Source: Microbacterium sp. LWO12-1.2 (GTDB lineage: Bacteria; Actinomycetota; Actinomycetes; Actinomycetales; Microbacteriaceae). From it: a DNA stretch of 64,000 nucleotides. The stretch is from contig NZ_JBEGII010000001.1 in NCBI RefSeq assembly GCF_040675875.1, positions 1,116,001 through 1,180,000 on the forward strand, read 5' to 3'. Shown piece after piece: positions 34,979-44,385 of the stretch. Below the pieces are notes generated by a model. It did no database searches and was not told the origin of the DNA. It was given only the letters and a program-made list of their open reading frames with translations. The first letter of the stretch is position 1. Each line of letters opens with the position of its first letter. A program made the position numbers and the translations under genes.

Positions 34979-36904
34979 GTGCGTTTCGTATGGGCCGTGG
35001 TGGCCTTCGTGCTGGCCGCGGTGCTGATCGGCGCCGGGATCGCTCAGCGGACCATCTTCATGGGTCCGTCGACCGAGTCGAGCCGGGTCGAAGTCCAGGA
35101 ACCCGCGCCGTTCGTGCTGATGGATGGCGAGGTGCTCCGGAGCAATCCGGGAGCGCAGACGCTGCTGATCCACGGCGACGGTGACATCTTCGCCGCCTAC
35201 GGGCGCACCTCCGACCTCGAGGCCTGGCTCGCCGATTCGGACTACAACCAGGTGAGCGTCGCGAAGGACGGCACCTTCGATGTCGAGCATGTCGCGGCAC
35301 CCCCTGTCGAGGATGAGGGCGAGGGCGACGCCGACGGTGGCACCACGGACGAGCCCGTCGTGCGCAACCCCGTCGGTTCCGACCTGTGGCTCGACTCGTT
35401 CAGCGACACGGATGACCTGATCGCCAACAACATGCAGCTTCCCGACGGCATGAGCGTGCTGATCGCCTACGACGGTACCCAGGATGCGCCGGATGACATC
35501 GCTATCTCCTGGCCCCTCGACAACAGCACGCCGTGGGCTGGTCCCCTGATGGCTGCCGGCGGCGCCGTGCTGCTGGTCGGTCTGATCCTCTATGTCCTCG
35601 GCATCCGTCACCAGAGACGCGGACGTGGACCCCGCCGTAAGGGGCCGGGGCCGTTGCCCGTCACCGAGCCGATCGATGTCGCTTCGCTTCCGCCCGCGGA
35701 GCGCGATGCCCTTGAGCAGCCGTCCGGAGAGTCCGCGGCTCCCCAGACTCCGAACTCCGAGGTGGAGGATGCGGAGATCGTCGACGAGACCAAGGATCCC
35801 GATTCGAAGACCTCATTGCGTGCCACCCGCACGCCTCGACGTCGTCTGCGCCTGATCGCGCTGCCCGCGATCGGCCTCACCGCGCTTCTTGCGAGCGGAT
35901 GCTCGGCGGATTCCTGGCCGCAGTTCGAGGACGCGTCCGCGACGCCGTCGCCGACCCCGACCGTCATCGCTCCGGACAACCAGAAGCCGCCCGCCGTGAC
36001 CGAGTCCCAGGCGACGCGGATTCTTCAGGAGATCTCCGCGACTCTCGTCGACGCGGACACTGCTCTTGACCTGGACCTCGCGGCCACCCGTCTCGACGGG
36101 CCCGCGCTCACCGCCCGGACGACCGAGTATGCGCTGCGCACGGAGCTCCCAGACACGACACCTCCCGCGGCGATTCCGACCGACAAGGTCGAGGTCGTCC
36201 TGCCGGAGGCGACTGATCGGTGGCCTCGTACCGTGCTCCTGTTGTCGAAGAGCACGAGTGACGACACCGTCCCCCCGGTGATCCTCACGATGACGCAGCA
36301 GGATCCTTGGTCGAACTACAAGGTCTCCCACATGGCGGAGATGTCAGCCGATGTGGCGCTTCCCGAAGTCGCGGCCAGCTGGCTGGGCACCTCGCTGGTC
36401 CCCGAGGACTCCGCCTTCCTCACTGTTCCTCCTGCTGACCTCGCCACCGCGTTCGCGGATGTCGTCGACGAAGGGGAGAAGAGCGCCTCCTACGGCCTGT
36501 TCGACGATCCGTCGCTGAGTCTCGCGACGTCCATCAATGACAGCCGTCAGGAACTGGTGCAGAGGCTCGTCGACAACAACGCCTCGGAGACGTCCCAGGT
36601 GACGTTCGACATGACCCCCGCCGATGTGGCGCCGGTGGCGATGACCACGCTCGGCAGCGGCGCGATCGTGAGCGTCGTCCTCACTGACACCGAGACGGTC
36701 ACTCCGACCGTGCCGGATGCCGTGATCCGGTTCGGTGAGAACCCGCAGGCAAAGGCTCTGACGGGTGTCTCGGAGGCTGCCAAGGGCATCGAGACCACCT
36801 ATTCGTTCCAGGTGTTCTTCGCGGTCCCCGCGCAGGGATCCACAGAACAGATCAGACTCCTCGCCGTCCACCAGGACCTCATCTCCGCAAAGGTGATCAA
36901 GTGA
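34979..36904 (+). CDS. Membrane protein with two N-terminal helices and an internal lipobox
   Basis: 641 residues, unrecognised function. Helix 1 is at 4-24 and helix 2 at 188-209; between them lies an outside domain rich in Asp/Glu (110-125). A cytosolic basic and acidic linker 210-290 leads to RRRLRLIALPAIGLTALLASGC, in which the last 18 residues look exactly like a lipoprotein signal with lipobox LASGC (Cys308). A Thr/Pro linker and a large soluble domain (310-641) follow. It reads like a membrane protein fused to a lipoprotein. The GTG at 34979 is chosen for its GAGGAG site; another GTG is five codons upstream. Its stop overlaps the next gene. Confidence 0.78.
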   Translation: MRFVWAVVAFVLAAVLIGAGIAQRTIFMGPSTESSRVEVQEPAPFVLMDGEVLRSNPGAQTLLIHGDGDIFAAYGRTSDLEAWLADSDYNQVSVAKDGTFDVEHVAAPPVEDEGEGDADGGTTDEPVVRNPVGSDLWLDSFSDTDDLIANNMQLPDGMSVLIAYDGTQDAPDDIAISWPLDNSTPWAGPLMAAGGAVLLVGLILYVLGIRHQRRGRGPRRKGPGPLPVTEPIDVASLPPAERDALEQPSGESAAPQTPNSEVEDAEIVDETKDPDSKTSLRATRTPRRRLRLIALPAIGLTALLASGCSADSWPQFEDASATPSPTPTVIAPDNQKPPAVTESQATRILQEISATLVDADTALDLDLAATRLDGPALTARTTEYALRTELPDTTPPAAIPTDKVEVVLPEATDRWPRTVLLLSKSTSDDTVPPVILTMTQQDPWSNYKVSHMAEMSADVALPEVAASWLGTSLVPEDSAFLTVPPADLATAFADVVDEGEKSASYGLFDDPSLSLATSINDSRQELVQRLVDNNASETSQVTFDMTPADVAPVAMTTLGSGAIVSVVLTDTETVTPTVPDAVIRFGENPQAKALTGVSEAAKGIETTYSFQVFFAVPAQGSTEQIRLLAVHQDLISAKVIK

Positions 36905-37824
36905 CCGATATTTCTCCCGCCGCCCTGCGCGGTGCCGTCGACCTGTCGAGCCTGCGCAACCGGCCGGATCCCTCCGCGCCGAGCGCGCCCGCACCGCGCG
37001 TCGGCGATGTGGTCGTCGACGCCACCGACGAGACCTTCGGGCAGATTCTCGAGATCTCGCGCACCGTGCCGGTCGTGATCGACCTGTGGGCCGAGTGGTG
37101 CGGCCCGTGCAAGCAGCTCAGCCCGATCATCGAGAAGGTGACGAGGGAGCTGGGCGGCCGTGTGCTGCTCGCCAAGGTCGACGTGGATGCGAACCCGCAG
37201 CTCGCGCAGAGCTTCCGTGCGCAGTCGATCCCGATGGTGGTCGCGCTGATCGCGGGGCAGCCGGTCCCGATGTTCACCGGCGCTGTGCCGGAATCCCAGG
37301 TCCGCGAGGTCTTCGCGCAGCTGCTGCAGCTCGCCGCCCAGAACGGGGTGACCGGCTCACTGCCCGTCGGCGACGCTGTCGCGGCCGACGAGGCGCCGGC
37401 GGAGCCGCCGCTCCCGCCGCTGCACGCGGAAGCGTTCGCGGCGATCGAGATCGGTGACTACGCGGCTGCGGTCACCGCCTACGAGAAGGCATTGGCAGAG
37501 AACCCCCGCGACGAGGATGCTCTCGCGGGCCTCGGCCAGGTGCGACTTCTCGACCGCACGCAGGGGCTGGATCTTCAGACGTCGCGTGCGGCAGCAGCTG
37601 CTGACCCGCTCGATGTTCAGGCGCAGTTCGACGTTGCCGATCTAGATCTCGCGGGTGGGCACGTGGAGGATGCCTTCGGGCGACTTCTGGACCTGTTCGA
37701 GAAGCTCCCGTCGGACGAGCGCACGCCGGTCCGTGAGCGTCTGGTCGAGCTGTTCGGGCTGATCGGCGTCGCAGACCCGCGCGTGCTCGCGGCACGCAAC
37801 AGGCTCACATCGCTGCTGTTCTGA
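36901..37824 (+). CDS. Thioredoxin-TPR protein (CnoX/YbbN-like)
   Basis: A 307-residue soluble protein. Thioredoxin domain at about 35-145 with W66-C67-G68-P69-C70-K71 and the cis-proline loop SIPMVVAL. Tetratricopeptide-like helices follow from about 175 (AFAAIEIGDYAAAVTAYEKALAENP) to the end. This is the layout of CnoX, a redox holdase that hands clients to chaperonins; here both active cysteines are kept. GTG start overlaps the upstream stop, so it is made with the lipobox membrane protein. Confidence 0.9.
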   Translation: MTDISPAALRGAVDLSSLRNRPDPSAPSAPAPRVGDVVVDATDETFGQILEISRTVPVVIDLWAEWCGPCKQLSPIIEKVTRELGGRVLLAKVDVDANPQLAQSFRAQSIPMVVALIAGQPVPMFTGAVPESQVREVFAQLLQLAAQNGVTGSLPVGDAVAADEAPAEPPLPPLHAEAFAAIEIGDYAAAVTAYEKALAENPRDEDALAGLGQVRLLDRTQGLDLQTSRAAAAADPLDVQAQFDVADLDLAGGHVEDAFGRLLDLFEKLPSDERTPVRERLVELFGLIGVADPRVLAARNRLTSLLF

Positions 37825-37825
37825 G

Positions 37826-37861
37826 CTCAGCGCCGCGTGCGACGGCGCCGGGCTCGCTGAG
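37826..37861. terminator. Nested inverted repeat between convergent thioredoxin and glgB genes
   Basis: Outer arms CTCAGCG (37826-37832) and CGCTGAG (37855-37861); an inner alternative GCGCCG/CGGCGC lies at 37830-37835 and 37843-37848. Probable terminator in the 58-base gap, without a U-run. Confidence 0.5.
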
Positions 37862-37882
37862 TCGTGCTGTCGTCGCCGCGCC

Positions 37883-40084
37883 TCAACCTCTGCTGATCGT
37901 CGGCACGTGCGGATCGTTCTGGTGGCGTAGCCAGATGGTCGACAGCGCCGGCAATGTCATGGTGGCGGTTGCCGCTTCACCGTCGGCGTGCGCGTAGACG
38001 AGTCCGAGATTCCCTGAACCCCGCCCGCCGTACTCTCCGGCGTCGGTGTTCAGGATCTCCTGCCACACACCCTCCTTCGGGAGGGCGAGAGGGTGACCTG
38101 CGCGCTCGACCCCGGAGAAGTTGCTCACCACGACGACCCTGCCGCCATGGGCATCGCGCCGCTCGAAGGCGATGACGGTGGGATCCCAGCTCGGGGCGCC
38201 GAGGCGGGAGAAGGACGAGCCGTCGCTGTCGCGCTCCCAGAGGGGCGCCTGGGCTCGATAGGTCTGGTTGAGCACGCCGACGAAGTCCTGCAGCTGCCGA
38301 TGCGAGGGCTGATCGAGCAGCCACCAGTCGAGTTCTCTGCCCTCCGACCACTCGGCGAGCTGGCCGAACTCCTGCCCCATGAACAGGAGCTTCTTGCCAG
38401 GGTGACCCCACATGTACGCCAGGTAGGCGCGCGCGTTCGCGAGCTTGTGCCAGTGGTCGCCCGGCATCTTGGCGAGCAGACTGCCCTTGCCGTGCACGAC
38501 CTCGTCGTGGCTGATGGGGAGCAGATAGTTCTCGCCGAACGCGTAGACGAACGAGAAGGTCATCTCACCCTCGTGGTGGGAACGATACATCGGATCGCGT
38601 TCGATGTACTGGAGGGAATCGTTCATCCACCCCATGTTCCACTTGAAACCGAAGCCGAGTCCGGCGTGGTCGGTCGGAGCGGTGACTCCGGGGAAGCTCG
38701 TCGACTCCTCGGCGATCATCATGATGCCGGGGTGCAGGCGATAGGCGGTCGCGTTGACCTCCTGCAAGAAGCGGATGGCCTCCAGATTCTCCCGACCGCC
38801 GTGGATGTTGGGCTCCCACTCACCTGCCTCTCGCGAGTAGTCGAGGTAGAGCATCGAGGCGACCGCGTCGACGCGGAGGCCGTCGACGTGGAACTCGCTG
38901 AGCCAGAACAGCGCGTTCGCGACGAGGAATCCGCGCACCTCCGGGCGACCGTAGTCAAAGATCAGCGTGCCCCAGTCCTGGTGCTCGCCTCGGCGGGGGT
39001 CCGGGTGCTCGTACAGCGGCTGACCGTCGAAGCGCGCGAGCGCGAAGGCGTCCTTGGGGAAGTGGCCGGGCACCCAGTCCATGATCACGCCGATACCGGC
39101 CTGGTGCAGGCGATCGATCAGGTAGCGGAGGTCGTCCGGGCTCCCGAACCGGCTGGTCGGCGCGTAGTAGCCGCTGACCTGATACCCCCACGATCCGCCG
39201 AAGGGGTGTTCGGCGAGCGGCATGAACTCGACGTGCGTGAATCCGGTGTCGGTGACGTGCTGGATGAGCGGCTCGGCGGCGTCACGGTAGCCGAGTCCAC
39301 CGCGCCACGAACCGAGGTGGACTTCATAGATCGACAGCGGCTGCGCCACAGCGTGTGTCGCTGCACGCCGCGTCATCCAGGCGCCGTCCGCCCAGCGATA
39401 CGAGGAGGTCGCGACGACGGACGCCGTCGCGGGAGGCACCTCGGCACGGGATGCCATCGGGTCGGCCTTCAGGATCCAGGACCCCTCACGGGTGCGGATC
39501 TGGAACTTGTAGTGGTCGCCGGCGCTCAACCCGGGGATGAAGAGCTCCCAGATGCCGCTCACGCCCATCGACCGCATCGCGTGCGGCTCACCGTTCCATC
39601 CGTTGTGGTCCCCGACGACCCGCACAGCGGTGGCGTTCGGCGCCCATACCGAGAATGCGACACCATCCTCGCCGTCCAGCGTGCGCGGGTGTGCGCCCAG
39701 GACGTGCCACAGGCGCTCGTGACGACCCTCCGCGATCAGATGCAGGTCGAGGTCGCCCAGCGTGGGAAGGTGGCGATAGGGGTCGCCGGCGATCGTCTCT
39801 TCATCGTCGCCGTAGGCGGTCGCGAGGCGATACGCGACGGGTGGTCCGTCATGCCGCGCCTCCCAGATCCCATGAGCGACATGCGCGAGTTCGAGTCGAC
39901 TGCCATCTGCGAAGACGGCCGCCACATACGACGCGAGCGGGCGCCGGGCGCGGACCACGGTGACGGTACGATCAGCGGCATCCGTGATCGGGTGGGAGCC
40001 GAGCAGGGAATGGGGATCGTGGAACGATCCGGCTGCGATCGCCTCCCAATCGGTGGATGCCGCGACGTCTTCGAGGTAGCTCAT
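37883..40084 (-). CDS. glgB: 1,4-alpha-glucan branching enzyme GlgB
   Basis: Makes alpha-1,6 branches in glycogen. It has 733 residues. Two N-terminal carbohydrate-binding-48 modules (about 1-110 and 115-215), then the GH13_9 barrel: VEFMPLAEHPFGGSWGYQ, DGLRVDAVASMLY (nucleophile Asp), MIAEESTS (acid Glu) and ISHDEVVHGKGSL (third Asp). C-terminal beta domain closes it. ATG 40084 overlaps the glgE stop (ATGA) after a GGAG site. GlgE and GlgB together build branched glucan from maltose 1-phosphate. Confidence 0.97.
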   Translation of the reverse strand: MSYLEDVAASTDWEAIAAGSFHDPHSLLGSHPITDAADRTVTVVRARRPLASYVAAVFADGSRLELAHVAHGIWEARHDGPPVAYRLATAYGDDEETIAGDPYRHLPTLGDLDLHLIAEGRHERLWHVLGAHPRTLDGEDGVAFSVWAPNATAVRVVGDHNGWNGEPHAMRSMGVSGIWELFIPGLSAGDHYKFQIRTREGSWILKADPMASRAEVPPATASVVATSSYRWADGAWMTRRAATHAVAQPLSIYEVHLGSWRGGLGYRDAAEPLIQHVTDTGFTHVEFMPLAEHPFGGSWGYQVSGYYAPTSRFGSPDDLRYLIDRLHQAGIGVIMDWVPGHFPKDAFALARFDGQPLYEHPDPRRGEHQDWGTLIFDYGRPEVRGFLVANALFWLSEFHVDGLRVDAVASMLYLDYSREAGEWEPNIHGGRENLEAIRFLQEVNATAYRLHPGIMMIAEESTSFPGVTAPTDHAGLGFGFKWNMGWMNDSLQYIERDPMYRSHHEGEMTFSFVYAFGENYLLPISHDEVVHGKGSLLAKMPGDHWHKLANARAYLAYMWGHPGKKLLFMGQEFGQLAEWSEGRELDWWLLDQPSHRQLQDFVGVLNQTYRAQAPLWERDSDGSSFSRLGAPSWDPTVIAFERRDAHGGRVVVVSNFSGVERAGHPLALPKEGVWQEILNTDAGEYGGRGSGNLGLVYAHADGEAATATMTLPALSTIWLRHQNDPHVPTISRG

Positions 40085-42153
40085 GACCGCTCCTTCACCT
40101 TCAGGATGTGCACCGGCTCCATGAAGGCGTCGAGGCGTACGTAGTTGTGGTCGTTCCAGGTCCACACCGCTCCGGTGAGGAGATCCTCGACCTCGAAGCT
40201 CTCACCGGGCGTGACACCCCACACCGTGGTGTCGAGGTGCACGGTCGTCTCGCGGACCGAATGGGGGTCGACGTTCGCGACGACGATGATGGTGTCCGCC
40301 TGGCCTGTGCCGGTGAAGGCGGCATCCAGATGCTTGCTGTACACAAGCACGGCGTCGTCATCGCTCCAATGCGCGCGGAAGTTGCGAAGCTGGCGGAGGG
40401 CGGGGTGCGCGCGGCGGATCGTGTTGAGGGATCGCAGGAGAGGGGCGAGCGAGTCGCCGCGCTTCTCTTCGCCCTCCCAGTCGCGGAACTTGTACTCGTA
40501 CTTCTCGTTGTCGATGTTCTCTTCCGAACCTGGCCTGGCGACGTTCTCGAAGAGCTCGTAGCCCGCGTACACGCCGTACAGAGGAGCTGCGGTGGCCGCG
40601 ATGCACGCCCGGATGCGGTAGGCCGCTCTGCCGCCGAACTGCAGGTACTCGGTGAGGATGTCGTGCGTGTTCACGAAGAGGTTCGGACGCATGTAGTCGC
40701 TGGTCTCCTGCGACACCGAGGTGAGGAACTCCTCGAGCTCCGCCTTGGTATTTCGCCAGGTGAAGTAGCTGTAGCTCTGCTGGAATCCGACCGCCGCGAG
40801 AGCGCGCATCACCGCCGGACGGGTGAAGGCCTCCGCCAGGAAGATGACATCCGGATCCTCTGCGTTCACGACAGCGATCAGCCACTCCCAGAACTGCAGC
40901 GGCTTGGTGTGCGGGTTGTCGACGCGGAAGATCTTCACGCCCTGCCGGACCCAATGCTGCACGATGCGCAGCATCTCGTCGTAGATGCCCTCGGGGTCGT
41001 TGTCGAAGTTCAGCGGATAGATGTCCTGATACTTCTTCGGCGGGTTCTCGGCATAGGCGATCGTGCCGTCCGGCAGCGTCGTGAACCACTCGGGATGCTC
41101 GGTGACCCACGGGTGATCGGGCGACGCCTGCAGCGCCAGATCGAGGGCGATCTCGAGGCTCTCCTTGCGTGCAGCGCGCACGAATGCCCGGAAGTCTTGT
41201 GCGGTGCCCAGGTCGGGGTGGATGGCGTCGTGTCCACCGTCCGCCGAGCCGATCGCATACGGAGACCCGGGGTCGCCCGGCTCGGTGGTGAGCGTGTTGT
41301 TGCGTCCCTTGCGGTTCGTCTCTCCGATCGGGTGGATCGGCACGAGGTAGAGCACGTCGAAACCCATGGCGGCGACCGCGGGCAGTCGCTTCGCAGCCGT
41401 GCGGAATGTGCCGCTCTTGACCGTGCCGTCCTTCAACCGCTTCGCGCCTTCGGACCGAGGGAAGAACTCGTACCAGGCGGCGACGCCAGCGGCGGTGCGA
41501 TCGACGACGATCGACTGCGCGTCCGAGGTGGAGCTCAACGTGATCGTGGGGCGGTCCGCGAAGATCCGAGCGAGGCCGGCGTCCGTCGACAGCGCAAGAG
41601 TCGTGGCCGCGTCTCCCGCAGCAAGGGCGGCGGCATCTGCACGCAACCGCGCGCGCTGCGCGGCAGGTCGATCCTTCTCCGCCGCTGCGCGGGTGAGCAG
41701 CTCGGCTCCGAGAGCCGCCATGATGTCGACGTCCACTTCGGCCGCGACCTTCAGAGAGGCCGCGTGCGCCCACGTCGCGAAGTCATCCGAGAACGCCTCG
41801 AACCGATAGGTCCACGTCCCCTGGACGTCGAGCGCGACATCGACCGTCCAGCGATCGGTGCCGTCGTTGCGGGGAGTCAGCCGATGCAGACTCTGCTCGC
41901 CGTGCGGATCCGTGAGCCGGAGATGCACACCGAGTGCGTCATGACCTTCGCGGAACGAGACGACGCTGAACGGGACGACCTCTCCGACGAACGCCTTCGC
42001 GGGGAATCCGCCGGGAACCGACGGCGACGCGTCCGAGAGCGGGAGCCGTGTCGCGCGGAGGCCTTCTCTGCCAGTATCACCGACCAGCGCGCGCGTCGGG
42101 ATCTGAGCGGAGCTCCGAAGAGCCGAGGACCGGGTACCAGCACGTGCAGCCAC
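40081..42153 (-). CDS. glgE: Alpha-1,4-glucan:maltose-1-phosphate maltosyltransferase GlgE
   Basis: Extends alpha-glucan with maltose 1-phosphate (GH13_3). It has 690 residues. N-terminal domain with RLTPRNDGTDRWTVDV; barrel with DVLYLVPIHPIGETNRKGRNN, FRVDNPHTKPLQFWEW (nucleophile Asp), VIFLAEAFTRP (acid Glu) and NLFVNTHDIL. The GTG start is supported by TACATT ending six bases before it. The supply genes treS and pep2 (maltokinase) are not in this window, so the substrate route must come from elsewhere. Confidence 0.96.
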   Translation of the reverse strand: MAARAGTRSSALRSSAQIPTRALVGDTGREGLRATRLPLSDASPSVPGGFPAKAFVGEVVPFSVVSFREGHDALGVHLRLTDPHGEQSLHRLTPRNDGTDRWTVDVALDVQGTWTYRFEAFSDDFATWAHAASLKVAAEVDVDIMAALGAELLTRAAAEKDRPAAQRARLRADAAALAAGDAATTLALSTDAGLARIFADRPTITLSSTSDAQSIVVDRTAAGVAAWYEFFPRSEGAKRLKDGTVKSGTFRTAAKRLPAVAAMGFDVLYLVPIHPIGETNRKGRNNTLTTEPGDPGSPYAIGSADGGHDAIHPDLGTAQDFRAFVRAARKESLEIALDLALQASPDHPWVTEHPEWFTTLPDGTIAYAENPPKKYQDIYPLNFDNDPEGIYDEMLRIVQHWVRQGVKIFRVDNPHTKPLQFWEWLIAVVNAEDPDVIFLAEAFTRPAVMRALAAVGFQQSYSYFTWRNTKAELEEFLTSVSQETSDYMRPNLFVNTHDILTEYLQFGGRAAYRIRACIAATAAPLYGVYAGYELFENVARPGSEENIDNEKYEYKFRDWEGEEKRGDSLAPLLRSLNTIRRAHPALRQLRNFRAHWSDDDAVLVYSKHLDAAFTGTGQADTIIVVANVDPHSVRETTVHLDTTVWGVTPGESFEVEDLLTGAVWTWNDHNYVRLDAFMEPVHILKVKERS

Positions 42154-42159
42154 ACCCCG

Positions 42160-42165
42160 AATGTA
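42160..42165 (-). promoter_or_regulatory. Putative -10 for glgE
   Basis: TACATT (minus strand) ends six bases before the GTG start. Confidence 0.45.
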
Positions 42166-42219
42166 CCGCGCAGAAGGGGCCGCGGGTAGCGACCGCTCCG
42201 GGTGCGTCGGCCAGGGATG

Positions 42220-44292
42220 TCATTCCACCCGGAAGAGCCTCATCGAGGTTCCGGGGATCGGCAGCACATCGCCGGGCGAGAACGACTCCTCGGTGTCGGA
42301 CGGACGCTCATCGGCGCTCGACCAGAGCGACACGAATCGCGTCGCGTCCTCGATCTCGTCGGGCAGCCGCACGTCGATCGGCGATTCGGTCCCGTGCACG
42401 ATGAGCAGGATGCGGTTGTACTGCTCGCGATCCGGGGTCGAGGCCGCGACATACTGGAGCGTACGGTTGCCGGGGTCCGTCCACTGCGCGCTCTCCATGG
42501 TCTCGCCGTTCTGGTCGAACCAGTCCATGACCGAGGCGTTCGGGATGTGCTCGCCGAGGCGGGCGTAGCGGCTCGGGCGCAGCGCGGGGTTCGATGCGCG
42601 GAGTGCGATGAGCCGGGAGACATGCGCACGCAGATCGTTCTGCCAGGGCTCGAACTCCCAGCCCAGCCACGTCATGGCGGAATCCTGCGCGTAGGCGTTG
42701 TTGTTGCCACGCTGTGTGCGGCCCACCTCGTCGCCGGCCGTCAGCATGGGGATGCCCGCGGACAGCAGCAGCGTGCCCAACAGGTTGCGCATGGCTTTCC
42801 GTCGCGCCGCGAGGATCGTCGGGTCGTCGGTCGGGCCCTCCACGCCATGGTTGAACGCGCGGTTCATGTCGGCGCCGTCGCGGTTCTGCTCGCCGTTCGC
42901 CTCGTTGTGCTTGACGTCGTAGGACACCAGGTCGTGCAGGGTGAACCCGTCGTGGGCGGTCACGAAGTTGACGCTGGCGAGCGGGCCGCGGTCTTCGCTG
43001 AACGTGTTCGAGGAACCGGCGAGGCGCGTCGCGAAGCCGCCGATGCCGACAGGGGCGGATGCACGTCGTGCGTAGTCGATGTCGCTGAGCCAGAAGTTGC
43101 GGACGCGGTCGCGATACCGGTCGTTCCACTCGTGCCAGCCGGCCGGGAAGTTGCCGGTCTGCCATCCGCCGAGACCCACGTCCCACGGCTCGGCGATGAG
43201 CTTCGTGTCGCGCAGGATCGGATCGTTCGCGATGGCGGTGAGTAGGGGATGCTCCGGCGTGTAGGTGTGCGAGGCGTCGCGGGCGATCGCGGCGGCGAGG
43301 TCGAAGCGGAAGCCGTCGATCTGCATCTCCTGAGCCCAGTAGCGCAGGGAGTCCAGGACCAGCCGTGCACCGGCATCGGTCGACGTGTCGAGCGTGTTGC
43401 CGCACCCCGTGGTGTCGATGTAGACCCCGGATTCGTCCTGCCGATAGTAGCTGGCGTTGTCGATCCCGCGCAGGCTCGACCGCGGACCTCCGATGCCCTC
43501 TTCGGACGTGTGGTTGTAGACGACGTCGAGGATGATCTCGATCCCGGCCTCGTGCAGCAGCCGCACCATCCCCTTGAACTCGGCGAGGACTGCTTCCGGA
43601 CCCTGTTTGCGTGCGTCCTCGCTGGCGTAGGCGTTATGAGGTGTGAAGAAGTTGAGGGTGTTGTATCCCCAGTAGTTCGTGAGTCCGCGTTCGAGAAGTC
43701 GCGGCTCGGGCACGAATGCGTGCACCGGGAGGAGCTCGACCGAGGTGATCCCGAGCTCGTGGAAGTACGCGATCATCGCGGGATGCGCAAGTCCTGCGTA
43801 CGTGCCGTGCAGCGCGGGCGGCACGTCAGGGTGACGCTTGGTCAGGCCCTTCAGGTGGCCTTCATAGATCACGGTCCGGTCGAGCGGGATACGAGGCTTC
43901 TGGGAGTCGCCCCAGTCGAAGCCGTCGACGATCACGACGGAGCGCCACTCTTCGTAACCGTCGCCCTGGGCGAGGCCGCGCGCATAGGGGTCCAGGAGCA
44001 TGGTCTCCGGGTTGAACGTGTTCCCGGGACCGTGAGGACCGCCGACACGGATCGCGTAGCGGGTACCCGGCTGGAGGAGGGGGGTGGTGACCTGCCAGAT
44101 GCCACCGGGGAGGCGCTCCAGCGCAACCTGATCGGTCGCCCAATCGAGGTCGGTCGCATCGAAGACGACGAGTTCGACGGACGAAGCGTTCTGCGACCAG
44201 ATGCGGAGGGTACCGACACCGTCGTGCAGGCGCACGCCGAGGTCGTCGAGTGCTGTTCCGCCGGGCGCAGTGAAGTCTCGGGACGCGGGCAT
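42220..44292 (-). CDS. glgX: Glycogen debranching protein GlgX
   Basis: Isoamylase-type GH13_11 enzyme cutting alpha-1,6 branches. It has 690 residues. CBM48 module at 15-120, then VELLPVHAFVPE, ILDVVYNHTSE, IDGFRFDLAAAIAR (nucleophile Asp), LIAEPWDVG (acid Glu) and FVTAHDGFTLHDLVSYD. TAGTGT ends six bases before the ATG. It precedes glgE on the same strand by 66 bases; synthesis and breakdown genes are thus together. Confidence 0.96.
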   Translation of the reverse strand: MPASRDFTAPGGTALDDLGVRLHDGVGTLRIWSQNASSVELVVFDATDLDWATDQVALERLPGGIWQVTTPLLQPGTRYAIRVGGPHGPGNTFNPETMLLDPYARGLAQGDGYEEWRSVVIVDGFDWGDSQKPRIPLDRTVIYEGHLKGLTKRHPDVPPALHGTYAGLAHPAMIAYFHELGITSVELLPVHAFVPEPRLLERGLTNYWGYNTLNFFTPHNAYASEDARKQGPEAVLAEFKGMVRLLHEAGIEIILDVVYNHTSEEGIGGPRSSLRGIDNASYYRQDESGVYIDTTGCGNTLDTSTDAGARLVLDSLRYWAQEMQIDGFRFDLAAAIARDASHTYTPEHPLLTAIANDPILRDTKLIAEPWDVGLGGWQTGNFPAGWHEWNDRYRDRVRNFWLSDIDYARRASAPVGIGGFATRLAGSSNTFSEDRGPLASVNFVTAHDGFTLHDLVSYDVKHNEANGEQNRDGADMNRAFNHGVEGPTDDPTILAARRKAMRNLLGTLLLSAGIPMLTAGDEVGRTQRGNNNAYAQDSAMTWLGWEFEPWQNDLRAHVSRLIALRASNPALRPSRYARLGEHIPNASVMDWFDQNGETMESAQWTDPGNRTLQYVAASTPDREQYNRILLIVHGTESPIDVRLPDEIEDATRFVSLWSSADERPSDTEESFSPGDVLPIPGTSMRLFRVE

Positions 44293-44298
44293 GAGTAC

Positions 44299-44304
44299 AC
44301 ACTA
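44299..44304 (-). promoter_or_regulatory. Putative -10 for glgX
   Basis: TAGTGT (minus strand) ends six bases before the ATG. Confidence 0.45.
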
Positions 44305-44385
44305 GGCGGATGTGACCGGGTGTCAGGACAACGTGCACTCGGTTCCCCGTGCCCTGGGGGTGCGGAAATGGGGGAGCATGGACTC

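Noticed and set aside
38093..42189. Two very long plus-strand frames (over 680 codons each) opposite glgB and glgE
   Set aside because: Shadows of GH13 genes, with repeated Arg/Glu/Val/His-rich text and no domain.
43249..44385. Long in-frame N-terminal extension of the cysteine desulfurase
   Set aside because: It lies wholly antisense to glgX; the desulfurase family begins at YLDHAATT, just after ATG 44386.
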